Positions 12,015-19,275 of a stretch of DNA of 64,000 nucleotides are shown here, one piece after another. Every line of letters starts with the position of its first letter. Positions within the stretch are counted from its first letter, which is position 1. The notes below the pieces were generated by a model, which worked only from the letters and a program-made list of their open reading frames with translations, was not told the DNA's origin and did not search any database. Made by a program: the position numbers and the translations under genes. Source of the DNA: Deltaproteobacteria bacterium (GTDB lineage: Bacteria > Myxococcota_A > Polyangia > GCA-2747355 > JADLHG01); assembly GCA_020848905.1 (NCBI GenBank), contig JADLHG010000003.1, forward strand, positions 62,001 through 126,000. Reading direction: 5' to 3'.

Positions 12015-12425
12015 TCAGATGTCGAGAATCACCTCGGCCGCAAAGCCCGCGGGGCCGCCCTCCACGAACAGGCCGTGATACGTGATGGCCTTCACCTCGT
12101 GCGTGAGGTGGTGTCGCTCCGGGTCCACCCCCTCCCCCGAGGCTCGCCCGATCAGGCGGTCCCCGTCGCGCCGCACCTCGAAACGCGCGAAGAGCAGGTG
12201 CTCCCGTTCGAACAGGTACAGGAGCTCGGTCAGCCAGTCGAAGAGCAGGTAGTCCTCGCTCGGCCCCTCGAGCCGCACCTCGCGCGTGGTGCGCGGCTCC
12301 ACCGCGTCGAGCTCCTCGACGATCACCGAGAAGAGCGCCCTCCCCGCCTCGGCGAAGAGGCCCTCGAGCGTCGGCGCCTCGACGTGAAGCCCGAGATCTG
12401 CCGTGTGCTCGAATACCTCGTACAT
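12015..12425 (-). CDS. Archease
   Basis: 136 residues starting MYEVFEHTADLGL, the hallmark N-terminus of archease (a His/Asp calcium-metal site). Archease speeds guanylation of RtcB and allows multiple turnovers. The ATG at 12425 is preferred over a TTG three codons upstream. A TATCAT -10 box ends 8 nt before this ATG, so the operon mRNA is nearly leaderless. A perfect palindrome overlaps the promoter. rtcB follows after 8 nt. Confidence 0.93.
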   Translation of the reverse strand: MYEVFEHTADLGLHVEAPTLEGLFAEAGRALFSVIVEELDAVEPRTTREVRLEGPSEDYLLFDWLTELLYLFEREHLLFARFEVRRDGDRLIGRASGEGVDPERHHLTHEVKAITYHGLFVEGGPAGFAAEVILDI

Positions 12426-12433
12426 GCCGCGCA

Positions 12434-12460
12434 ATGATACCCCGGTAACCCACCGGGGTA
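12434..12460 (-). promoter_or_regulatory. Archease-rtcB promoter with overlapping palindromic operator
   Basis: The minus-strand -10 TATCAT is at 12439-12434. The palindrome TACCCCGG-N7-CCGGGGTA (12438-12460) covers the promoter spacer and the edge of the -10, as expected for a repressor site. No RtcR-type sigma54 promoter is seen. Confidence 0.45.
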
Positions 12461-12468
12461 GAGCGCGA

Positions 12469-12497
12469 TCGACTCACGCGGCCTCTGCGGTTAGAGT
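12469..12497 (+). promoter_or_regulatory. Promoter of the PAS histidine kinase gene
   Basis: TCGACT (12469-12474), a 17-nt spacer, TAGAGT (12492-12497), then 6 nt to the GTG at 12504. This implies a leaderless mRNA. Confidence 0.45.
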
Positions 12498-12503
12498 CGG
12501 CAG

Positions 12504-14372
12504 GTGCCGAGACCCACCGTACACGACGGCGAGGATCTGACCGGACAGCTCGCCGTCCAGCAAGGAACCGCGCAGGGCGCGCAGAAGATCTTCCTGCGCT
12601 TCGTGCTCATCGCCCTGGCGCTGAACCTCCTCGTCGGCGGGGCCGGCGTGCTCTACGAGATCTTCGATTCGATGGCCAACACGCGCGAGTTCCTCGAGAA
12701 GACCGGCGACCTCGCGGCTGGCGCGTGCGAGGCGCTCCGCCACGAGAGCCCGCGGGCGACGGACGAGGAGATCGTCGGTCGCGCCGCGCGCATCACCAAG
12801 ATCCCGATGGCCCTCGTCACCCACGCCGGGGCGCTGCGTTTCGCGTCGCACCCCGCGCTCCCGGCCATGGCCCAGAAGGTCTACCGCGGCCCACCGACGC
12901 TCGGAACCAAGGTGGAGATCGAGGAGGCGCTCGGCGAGCTGAGCGGCGCGTGGATCCTGCGCCCCTACGACGCGAAGCACCAGCTGCTCCTGGTCGTCCC
13001 GCGGCAGGCCGAAGAGGAGGGAACCCTTCAGTACATGACCATCGGGGCCGGGGTCCTCGGTCTCGGCGTCGCGCTCAGCTTTTTGATCATGTTCTTCACG
13101 GCCAACTGGATGCTCCGCCATCCGCTCGCGCGCCTGGTCGACGGACTGACCGGCGCCCTGGCCCGCGACGTCGAGCGCCGGCGGAACGCCGAGCACGTCG
13201 CCGTGACGGCGCGCCTCTCCGCCGAGGCGCACCTCGCGTTTCGAGACAATCTGCTCGACGCCACCGACTGGGTGGGCATCGTCGCGACCGACGCCAGCGG
13301 ACGCGTGCAGCTCATCAACCGCGCCGCCGAGCGCATCCTCGGCTATCGCGAGGCCGAGACGGTCGGCGGGGTAACGCTCGCCCAGCTCCGCGACCTCACG
13401 CATCGGCCGCCGAGCCAGGAGATCCCGCTGCGCTCCCTCATGCAGGCTGGCCCCGACGAGGAATTCTGGGTCGACAAGGCCGGCGTCGAGCACCTGCTGG
13501 CGCTGAGCACGAGCGACATCACCGACGCCGAGGGCCGCACGAACGGCCAGCTCGTGGTCTTCATCGACATCACGGACCGCAAGCGCCTCGAGGTGGAGCT
13601 GCAGCTCAACGAGCTCCAGCTGATCCAGAGCGCCAAGCTGGCCAGCCTCGGCGAGATGGCCACCGGCGTGGCGCACGAGCTCAACCAGCCGCTGAACAAC
13701 ATCGGGCTCCTCACCTCCCGCATGCTGAAGCGCGTCCCCGACGACGAGGCCGGGGCGTTTCTGCGGGAGAAGCTCGAGAAGGTCCAGGGGCAGGTTCAGC
13801 GGGCGAGCAAGATCATCGACCAGCTGCGCAGCTTCGGGCGGCCCAGCGTCCGGAAGATCACGAGCTTCCCCGCAGCGCGCCCCGTGCACACCGTCCTCGA
13901 CCTTCTCGGCCAGCAGTTCACGGACAAGGGAATCGCGGTGGCCGTCGAGCTGCCCGACGGACTGCCGGAGGTCGAGGCCGACGAAGCCCAGCTCGAGCAG
14001 GTGCTCGTCAACCTGCTCATCAACGCGCGCGACGCGCTGCTCGAGGCTACGCCCCCCGGCCGCGAGCGCGCGGTCCGCATCCACGCGCACCCCGTCGAGG
14101 CCTCGTCCTCGGCGAGCCTCGCCCTCTGCGTCTCCGACAACGGACCGGGGATCCCCGAGGCGGTTCGCGCGCGCATCTTCGACCCCTTCTTCTCCACCAA
14201 GGAGGTCGGGAAGGGGACGGGCCTGGGCCTCTCCATCAGCTATGGTCTGGTGAGCGGGTTTGGTGGCACACTAGCCGTGCAATCCACGGCGGGAGAAGGC
14301 ACCACCTTCACCATCACCCTCAAGACTGCCCCGTCCGGACATGAGAACGAAGCGCCGAATCCTCCTCGTTGA
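12504..14372 (+). CDS. Membrane PAS-domain sensor histidine kinase
   Basis: 622 residues. Two membrane helices (about 28-50 and 173-197) frame a periplasmic sensor of about 120 residues. A PAS domain follows (about 250-360, LLDATDWVGIVATDASGR), then HisKA with His391 (TGVAHELNQPLNN) and a HATPase domain (NLLINARDALLE, DNGPGIP, GTGLGLSI). The ELNQPLNNI form of the H-box is common in NtrB-like and cyclic kinases of this group. The GTG start sits 6 nt after a -10 box. The gene overlaps the next regulator by 32 nt, so the two are a pair. Confidence 0.92.
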   Translation: MPRPTVHDGEDLTGQLAVQQGTAQGAQKIFLRFVLIALALNLLVGGAGVLYEIFDSMANTREFLEKTGDLAAGACEALRHESPRATDEEIVGRAARITKIPMALVTHAGALRFASHPALPAMAQKVYRGPPTLGTKVEIEEALGELSGAWILRPYDAKHQLLLVVPRQAEEEGTLQYMTIGAGVLGLGVALSFLIMFFTANWMLRHPLARLVDGLTGALARDVERRRNAEHVAVTARLSAEAHLAFRDNLLDATDWVGIVATDASGRVQLINRAAERILGYREAETVGGVTLAQLRDLTHRPPSQEIPLRSLMQAGPDEEFWVDKAGVEHLLALSTSDITDAEGRTNGQLVVFIDITDRKRLEVELQLNELQLIQSAKLASLGEMATGVAHELNQPLNNIGLLTSRMLKRVPDDEAGAFLREKLEKVQGQVQRASKIIDQLRSFGRPSVRKITSFPAARPVHTVLDLLGQQFTDKGIAVAVELPDGLPEVEADEAQLEQVLVNLLINARDALLEATPPGRERAVRIHAHPVEASSSASLALCVSDNGPGIPEAVRARIFDPFFSTKEVGKGTGLGLSISYGLVSGFGGTLAVQSTAGEGTTFTITLKTAPSGHENEAPNPPR

Positions 14373-15249
14373 CGACGAGCCTCTGGTCCGAGAGGAGCTC
14401 GGCGCCCTGCTCGTCGAAGAAGGGTACGACGTCACGACGGCCTCGGATGGCGAGGAAGGCCTCGACCTCTTTCGCGCCGAGACGCCCGACATGGTGATCA
14501 GCGACATCCGCATGCCGCGACGGGATGGCCTCGCCGTGGCGCTCGTGATCCGCGCGGAAGCGCCCGACGTGCCCGTCACGGTGATCACCGGACACGGCAC
14601 CGAGTCGATGGCCATTCAGGCCCTGCGCGCGGGGGTCACCGACTTCATCAAGAAGCCGGTCCGCCTCGACGATCTCTCGGCCGCCCTCAATCGCATGGAG
14701 GACTCGCTCCGGCTGGCCCGCCACGAGTCGGTGGGGATGCCGGGCTCCGTGAGGCAGCTCGAGCGCTCGTGGCTCTATCAGCTGGGCAACGACCTCGAGG
14801 CCATCGCGCCCTTCGTCGACCAGCTGCTGCGGCAGTGCGCCGCCGGCTTCGAGAAGGGCTCCGTGACGGAGCTGAGCCTGGCCCTCAGGGAGCTGCTGCT
14901 CAACGCGATGGAGCACGGCAACCTCGGCCTCTCCTACGAGGACAAGAGCCGCGCCCTCGAGGCGGGGGCGCTCGACCGGCTGCTCGCCGACCGCCTGAAG
15001 CAGCCGGCCTACCGGGACCGCCGCACGACGGTCAGCGCGCGTCGCCGGGACGACGAACTCGAGCTCGAGGTCACCGACGAGGGGAACGGCTTCGACTGGC
15101 AGAGCCTGCCCGACCCCACCGACCCGGCCAACTTCCTCTCGGATCACGGTCGCGGCGTGCTCCTGGCCCGGCTATCGGTGGACGAGATCGCCTACAACGA
15201 ACGCGGCAACCGCGTCACCGTGCGCAAGAAGCTCCGCTCGCGCTCGTAG
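14341..15249 (+). CDS. Response regulator fused to an anti-sigma-type HATPase domain
   Basis: 302 residues. The receiver (1-125) has DDE, phospho-acceptor Asp55 (VISDIRMPR), the Thr of VITGHG and the Lys of FIKKPV. After a linker, residues about 140-300 form a GHKL ATPase of the RsbW/SpoIIAB type: LALRELLLNAMEHGNLGL (N-box, Asn about 188), then DEGNGFDW and HGRGVLLARLSVDEI. No HisKA is present. By analogy the output would be a serine-kinase/anti-sigma activity gated by phosphorylation. It overlaps the kinase gene by 32 nt. No sigma factor or anti-anti-sigma partner is nearby. Confidence 0.85.
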   Translation: MRTKRRILLVDDEPLVREELGALLVEEGYDVTTASDGEEGLDLFRAETPDMVISDIRMPRRDGLAVALVIRAEAPDVPVTVITGHGTESMAIQALRAGVTDFIKKPVRLDDLSAALNRMEDSLRLARHESVGMPGSVRQLERSWLYQLGNDLEAIAPFVDQLLRQCAAGFEKGSVTELSLALRELLLNAMEHGNLGLSYEDKSRALEAGALDRLLADRLKQPAYRDRRTTVSARRRDDELELEVTDEGNGFDWQSLPDPTDPANFLSDHGRGVLLARLSVDEIAYNERGNRVTVRKKLRSRS

Positions 15250-15277
15250 GGGACCTCGGCGGACGGGGCGCGCGACT

Positions 15278-15976
15278 TCACCGCCAGAGGAGCGCCTCGG
15301 TGAAGCGCGCGCGCAGATAGAAGCCGCGCGGCACGGTGGAGACGGCCTCCGCGTGCGTCGAGAGCACCTCGACCCGGACCTCGCCCGTCGCGGCCTTGGG
15401 TCGCACCTGCAAGGCCCTGCCGCGATAACCGTCCAGCCGCTCGACCTGGCCGAGCACGATGAGGCTCATCGCCTCGTGCCAGTCGGCCGCGAGGAGCGCC
15501 TCCTCCTCGGGGTCCGGACGCCAGAGGCGCGGCGTGCCGAAGTGGCGCTCGGGCAGCGGCGCCACGCGCGCGGCCTCGACGGGCATCCAGAGCACACACC
15601 CCAGCTTGCGCCGCACGCGCGAGGCGAGCCATTCCTCGCGGTCCGCCTCGAGGAGGTCCACGGTGCACACGAAGGTGGACTCTCGCACGCGCCCCTCCCG
15701 GTCGAGGGGGATCGTCTTGAGCTCGATGCCGAGGTGCGGGAAGTCGGGGAGCGCGCGGCTCCCCGCGGTGGCGCCCAGCGCCCGCTCGACGAGAGCGCCG
15801 ATCGCGCCCTTCGCGCGCCGCGCCTCCGCCGGAAGCAGGACGCCGAGGGCCCGGGCCAGCTCGCCCACCGTCGAGCCATCTAGCTCGGCCGCGCGTCTTC
15901 GAAGCTCCGCCTCGTCGACGGGCGGAGGGGGGCGGGAGGCTCTGCGACGCGCGGGCGGAGGCGACGAGGACGGCAT
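15278..15976 (-). CDS. mutH: MutH-like mismatch-repair endonuclease
   Basis: 232 residues, close to the length of E. coli MutH (229). In gammaproteobacteria MutH nicks the unmethylated strand at hemimethylated GATC sites once MutL activates it. The active-site run DFPHLGIELKTIPLD holds the D...E-x-K triad. Further conserved blocks are TFVCTVDLL, LGCVLWMPVE, WHEAMSLIVLGQVE and TVPRGFYLRARFTEALL. An Arg/Pro-rich N-terminal 20 residues is extra. No dam methylase, mutS or mutL lies in the window. Outside gammaproteobacteria MutH is unusual, so transfer or a changed role is possible. Confidence 0.9.
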   Translation of the reverse strand: MPSSSPPPARRRASRPPPPVDEAELRRRAAELDGSTVGELARALGVLLPAEARRAKGAIGALVERALGATAGSRALPDFPHLGIELKTIPLDREGRVRESTFVCTVDLLEADREEWLASRVRRKLGCVLWMPVEAARVAPLPERHFGTPRLWRPDPEEEALLAADWHEAMSLIVLGQVERLDGYRGRALQVRPKAATGEVRVEVLSTHAEAVSTVPRGFYLRARFTEALLWR

Positions 15977-16055
15977 CGAGCGGGCATTATGGCGGTGGGG
16001 GTGACGTGGGCGCAACGCGGCCTCGGTGGGGCCTCGGGACAGGCCCCGCCGAGGC

Positions 16056-16064
16056 TGGTAAGAT
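16056..16064 (+). promoter_or_regulatory. Extended -10 promoter of the PEGA kinase gene
   Basis: TGGTAAGAT (TG-n-TAAGAT), 11 nt before the ATG at 16076, predicts a leader of about 5 nt with no Shine-Dalgarno site. Confidence 0.4.
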
Positions 16065-16075
16065 AAGCCTCGGCG

Positions 16076-18241
16076 ATGCCTCCGGAACAGTTCGGCAAGT
16101 ACACGTTGCTCTCGCGCCTGGGGTACGGCGGGATGGCCGAGGTGTTCCTCGCGCGGACGACCAGCGTCGGCGGCTTCGAGAAGCAGGTGGCCATCAAGCG
16201 CCTGCTCCCCTTCTGCACGCAGGACAAGCAGACGGTGGACCTTCTGGCCGACGAGGCCAAGATCACGGTCCGGCTCACCCACCCGAACATCGTGCAGGTC
16301 TTCGACTTCGGCCGCGTCGCCGACAGCTACTACATCGCGATGGAGTACGTGGACGGGCTCGACCTGAAGAGCATCGTGGAGCTCGACGAGCACAGCTCGC
16401 AGTCCCTGCCGGTCGAGCTCGCGGCCCACGTCGTGATCTCGATCCTCGACGCGCTGGACTTCGCCCACCACCGCACCGACGACGGCGGCCGCCCGATGGG
16501 CATCATCCACCGCGACGTGACGCCGCACAACGTGCTCATCTCGCGCCACGGCCACATCAAGCTGACTGACTTCGGCGTGGCGCGCGCGGCCATCTCGAGC
16601 CACGTGAGCGTGGTGGGGGACATCCGCGGCAAGTTCAGCTACATGCCCCCGGAGCAGGCCTGCGGCGGCGAGATCGACCACCGCGTGGACATCTTCGCCG
16701 CGGGGGCCATCCTTTACGAACTCCTCTCGGGCAAGCAGCCGTTCCGCTCCACGAGCAGCGGCCAGCAGATGGTGGCTTTGCACCATCAGGTCGAGCCCCC
16801 CTCGCGCGTGAACCCCACCCTGCCCCCCGAGCTCGACGAGGTGACCTTGCGGGCCCTCGAGCGCGACCCGCGGCGGCGCTACGCCTCGGCCAAGGCCTTC
16901 GCCTCCGCGCTCCGGCGTCACCTCGAGGAGCGCGGCGCCTACGACCCGCTGCGCACGACGCAGACGCTGGCCGAACGCGTGCAGCGCCGGGCCGAGGCCC
17001 TGCTCGCGGCGCGAAAGAACGGCCCCGCCGAACGCTCGATCTCTCTCAGCGCCCCTCTCTTCGCGGACGCCTCGGTGAGCTTCGGCGGCGCGTCCGCCAC
17101 GGCGGCCTCGGGGGTCGTGCACACCGGCGAGATCACCATGGTGGCCCGGGACAGCTTCCCGGAGGGCCTCCTGGACGAGGGCCCCACCAGGGCCAATTCC
17201 TCACCGCGGGTCGCGGCCCGCGGCGAGGAGCGGGAGCTCGCGCACCGCGGCCTCGAGGCCAGCTCGCCCGAGCTCACCGACGTGGGGCCGGACCTCTCCG
17301 CCGCGCTCGCGCCTACAGATCCGTCGGCGGCGTCGCTCTCCGCGCGGGAGCGTCGGGAGCGCCTCTTCGAGGACGAGACGCGCGTCATTCGCTCTCAGAA
17401 GCCGCGGGGGCGCGCCCAGGCCGTGGAGGACCCGGAGGACCCGGCGGATCCGGCGGAGGAGCGCCCGGAGGCAGCACCCTCCCCGGCTGAGCCCGCCCGA
17501 CCGCGACCGCGGCCTGCTCGTGCGGAGTCGCCGGCAGCCCCGGCGCCGCCGCGCCCGGAGGCCGACGACACGGAGGAGTCGCCGGCCGGGCGCCCCGAAG
17601 AGGCCGCCCTCGACGAGCCGTTCGAGCTCCCGCGCCGACGTCGCGCGCGCGCTACCCCGAGGGTCTCGCTCCCCCGCCGCGCTCGGGCCGTGCTCGGCGA
17701 CCGGCAGGCGCTCCAGCGCCTTCTGCCGCTCTTCGCGCTCTCGTTCGCCGCACTGGGCGGGATACTGGTGGCCATCTGGGTCGCGCGATCGAACGACCCC
17801 GTCGGTCGAGGCGCCGCTCTCCTCTCCGATGGAGGCCGGCAGCCGGGCACACCGCCCGAGACCCTCCCCTCAGGAGGACGGCGCTTCGCCGACGCCGCCG
17901 CCGCGTGGGCCCCTCCGGACGCGAGCCCCAGCGCCCCCGCCGACGCCGCCACCGCGGTCCCGAGCCCCGATGGCAGCCTCGAGTCCACCCCCCGGCCTAC
18001 CGCACCCGGACGGCGCATCGGCTACCTCACCGTGAACGCCACCCCGCGCGCTCGCGTCTACCTCGACGGCCGCTCCACGGGACGTCTCACGCCGCTCGTC
18101 GGGTACGCGCTGCCGCCGGGGGCGCACCGCATTCGCGTCTACTATCTTTCCGCGCGCCGCTACAGCAAGCCGCGGTGGCTCACCGTTCGTCCGAGCGAGC
18201 TGACCACGATGGTTTTCCGCGACCGGTCGGCGCGACCGTAG
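16076..18241 (+). CDS. Membrane Ser/Thr protein kinase with C-terminal PEGA domain
   Basis: 721 residues. Hanks-type kinase domain (about 8-280): Gly loop LGYGGMAEVF, Lys41 (VAIKRL), catalytic IIHRDVTPHN, DFGVAR and MPPEQA. A long Pro/Glu/Arg-rich linker (about 330-540) leads to one membrane helix (about 548-571). An Ala/Pro-rich periplasmic stretch follows, then a PEGA domain (about 648-715, YLTVNATPRARVYLDG). This layout, kinase inside and PEGA outside, is typical of myxobacterial Ser/Thr kinases and fits sensing of the envelope or binding of surface structures. It converges on the SnoaL gene. Confidence 0.93.
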   Translation: MPPEQFGKYTLLSRLGYGGMAEVFLARTTSVGGFEKQVAIKRLLPFCTQDKQTVDLLADEAKITVRLTHPNIVQVFDFGRVADSYYIAMEYVDGLDLKSIVELDEHSSQSLPVELAAHVVISILDALDFAHHRTDDGGRPMGIIHRDVTPHNVLISRHGHIKLTDFGVARAAISSHVSVVGDIRGKFSYMPPEQACGGEIDHRVDIFAAGAILYELLSGKQPFRSTSSGQQMVALHHQVEPPSRVNPTLPPELDEVTLRALERDPRRRYASAKAFASALRRHLEERGAYDPLRTTQTLAERVQRRAEALLAARKNGPAERSISLSAPLFADASVSFGGASATAASGVVHTGEITMVARDSFPEGLLDEGPTRANSSPRVAARGEERELAHRGLEASSPELTDVGPDLSAALAPTDPSAASLSARERRERLFEDETRVIRSQKPRGRAQAVEDPEDPADPAEERPEAAPSPAEPARPRPRPARAESPAAPAPPRPEADDTEESPAGRPEEAALDEPFELPRRRRARATPRVSLPRRARAVLGDRQALQRLLPLFALSFAALGGILVAIWVARSNDPVGRGAALLSDGGRQPGTPPETLPSGGRRFADAAAAWAPPDASPSAPADAATAVPSPDGSLESTPRPTAPGRRIGYLTVNATPRARVYLDGRSTGRLTPLVGYALPPGAHRIRVYYLSARRYSKPRWLTVRPSELTTMVFRDRSARP

Positions 18242-18292
18242 AGGCGGGACGGCCGACCGGCGCTCAGAAAGCCCGTGGCAGGGAACGGCCAG

Positions 18293-19135
18293 CTACTTCG
18301 GGGGGGGGACGAGACCGATCTGCGAGAGAAGCCCCAGCAGGTCGATTTGGACCCACTGCTCGACGATCTTGCCCTCGGTGTACTGCTGCGCCGAGATCAC
18401 GTCGATCTCACACACCTTGTTCGTGGCGCGCGCCCCGGCGAACTCCCCTTTGTGGGTGGCCTTGGCCGTCATGCGGGTGAACACGCGGTCGCCTTCGCAG
18501 ACCTGATCTTTGATGGTGTGCACGAGGTCGGGAAAGGCAGTCCAGAAGCTCCGCGCCAGACCCTGCACGCCCTCGACGTCGAGCGGGTGCGGCTGGCCCC
18601 CGAAATGGGTGACGCAGTTCGCGTGGAGGTAATTACCGACGAGCGCCCCGACGTCGCCCTTGGTCTTGTCGAGCGCCTCGTAGTAGCGCCGCGACGTCGC
18701 CTTCAGGTCGCCGGGCGTCGGACCGGGCATCGCGCCGAGCTGCTGCATCATCCCCACCTGATCGAAGACGCCCCAGCGCTCGGCGGCCTTGCCGCCCGCG
18801 AACCGCATCCAATCGAAGCCCGTGACGGAGACCTGCCGCCCCGTCGCGGGGAGACCCATGTACGCGGCGAGGTGCGTGCCCTCGAACGACACGTACACGC
18901 CGACCTTGTCTCCCTCTGCGACGAGGGAGTGGACGGTGACCCTGAGGTCGGGGAAGGCCTCGAGCACCTCGCGAAACATCCCTTTGAGGCCGGCAGCGCC
19001 GGGCTTCGTTCCGGGGTCCGGATTGTGGTCGACCCACTCCTGCGCAACGAGCTCATCGATGAGGTGGAGCTGCCTTCGGTTCAGCACCTCTTCGTAAAAC
19101 CGCATCGCAGCCGACTTGTTAGCGAGCGTGCTCAT
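18293..19135 (-). CDS. Double SnoaL-like domain protein ('ester cyclase' family)
   Basis: 280 residues from the ATG at 19135, which has GGAGG five nucleotides upstream; an in-frame start 19 codons earlier lacks one. Two SnoaL/NTF2-like cone domains lie in tandem (about 5-130 and 150-278). Both show the pattern R-x-Y-x-E-x-L, then F-P-D-L-x-x-T-x-x-x-x-x-x-E-G-D-x-V and a final TEGKIVEQW. The repeats point to duplication. Members are often called ester cyclases but most have no proven activity. The gene has its own regulatory region with two palindromes and does not seem part of the cytochrome operon upstream. Confidence 0.8.
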   Translation of the reverse strand: MSTLANKSAAMRFYEEVLNRRQLHLIDELVAQEWVDHNPDPGTKPGAAGLKGMFREVLEAFPDLRVTVHSLVAEGDKVGVYVSFEGTHLAAYMGLPATGRQVSVTGFDWMRFAGGKAAERWGVFDQVGMMQQLGAMPGPTPGDLKATSRRYYEALDKTKGDVGALVGNYLHANCVTHFGGQPHPLDVEGVQGLARSFWTAFPDLVHTIKDQVCEGDRVFTRMTAKATHKGEFAGARATNKVCEIDVISAQQYTEGKIVEQWVQIDLLGLLSQIGLVPPPK

Positions 19136-19178
19136 GGATCCTCCCGGGTAATGGGTTAGAGAGAGACAGCGGGCTGAC

Positions 19179-19209
19179 TTGACTTGCGTCAAATTAGACC
19201 AACTTGGTC
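19179..19209. promoter_or_regulatory. Two adjacent palindromes upstream of the SnoaL gene
   Basis: TTGACTTGCGTCAA (19179-19192, TTGAC-N4-GTCAA) has the form of a Crp/Fnr-family site. Four nucleotides away is the perfect palindrome GACCAACTTGGTC (19197-19209). Both lie 44-74 nt before the SnoaL start. The regulators are not identified. Confidence 0.5.
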
Positions 19210-19275
19210 CTGATTGCCAGGGCTAGATCGCATCCACCCGGTCGGCGTGCCGGGTCGGCAAGGTCCAGATTGAAA

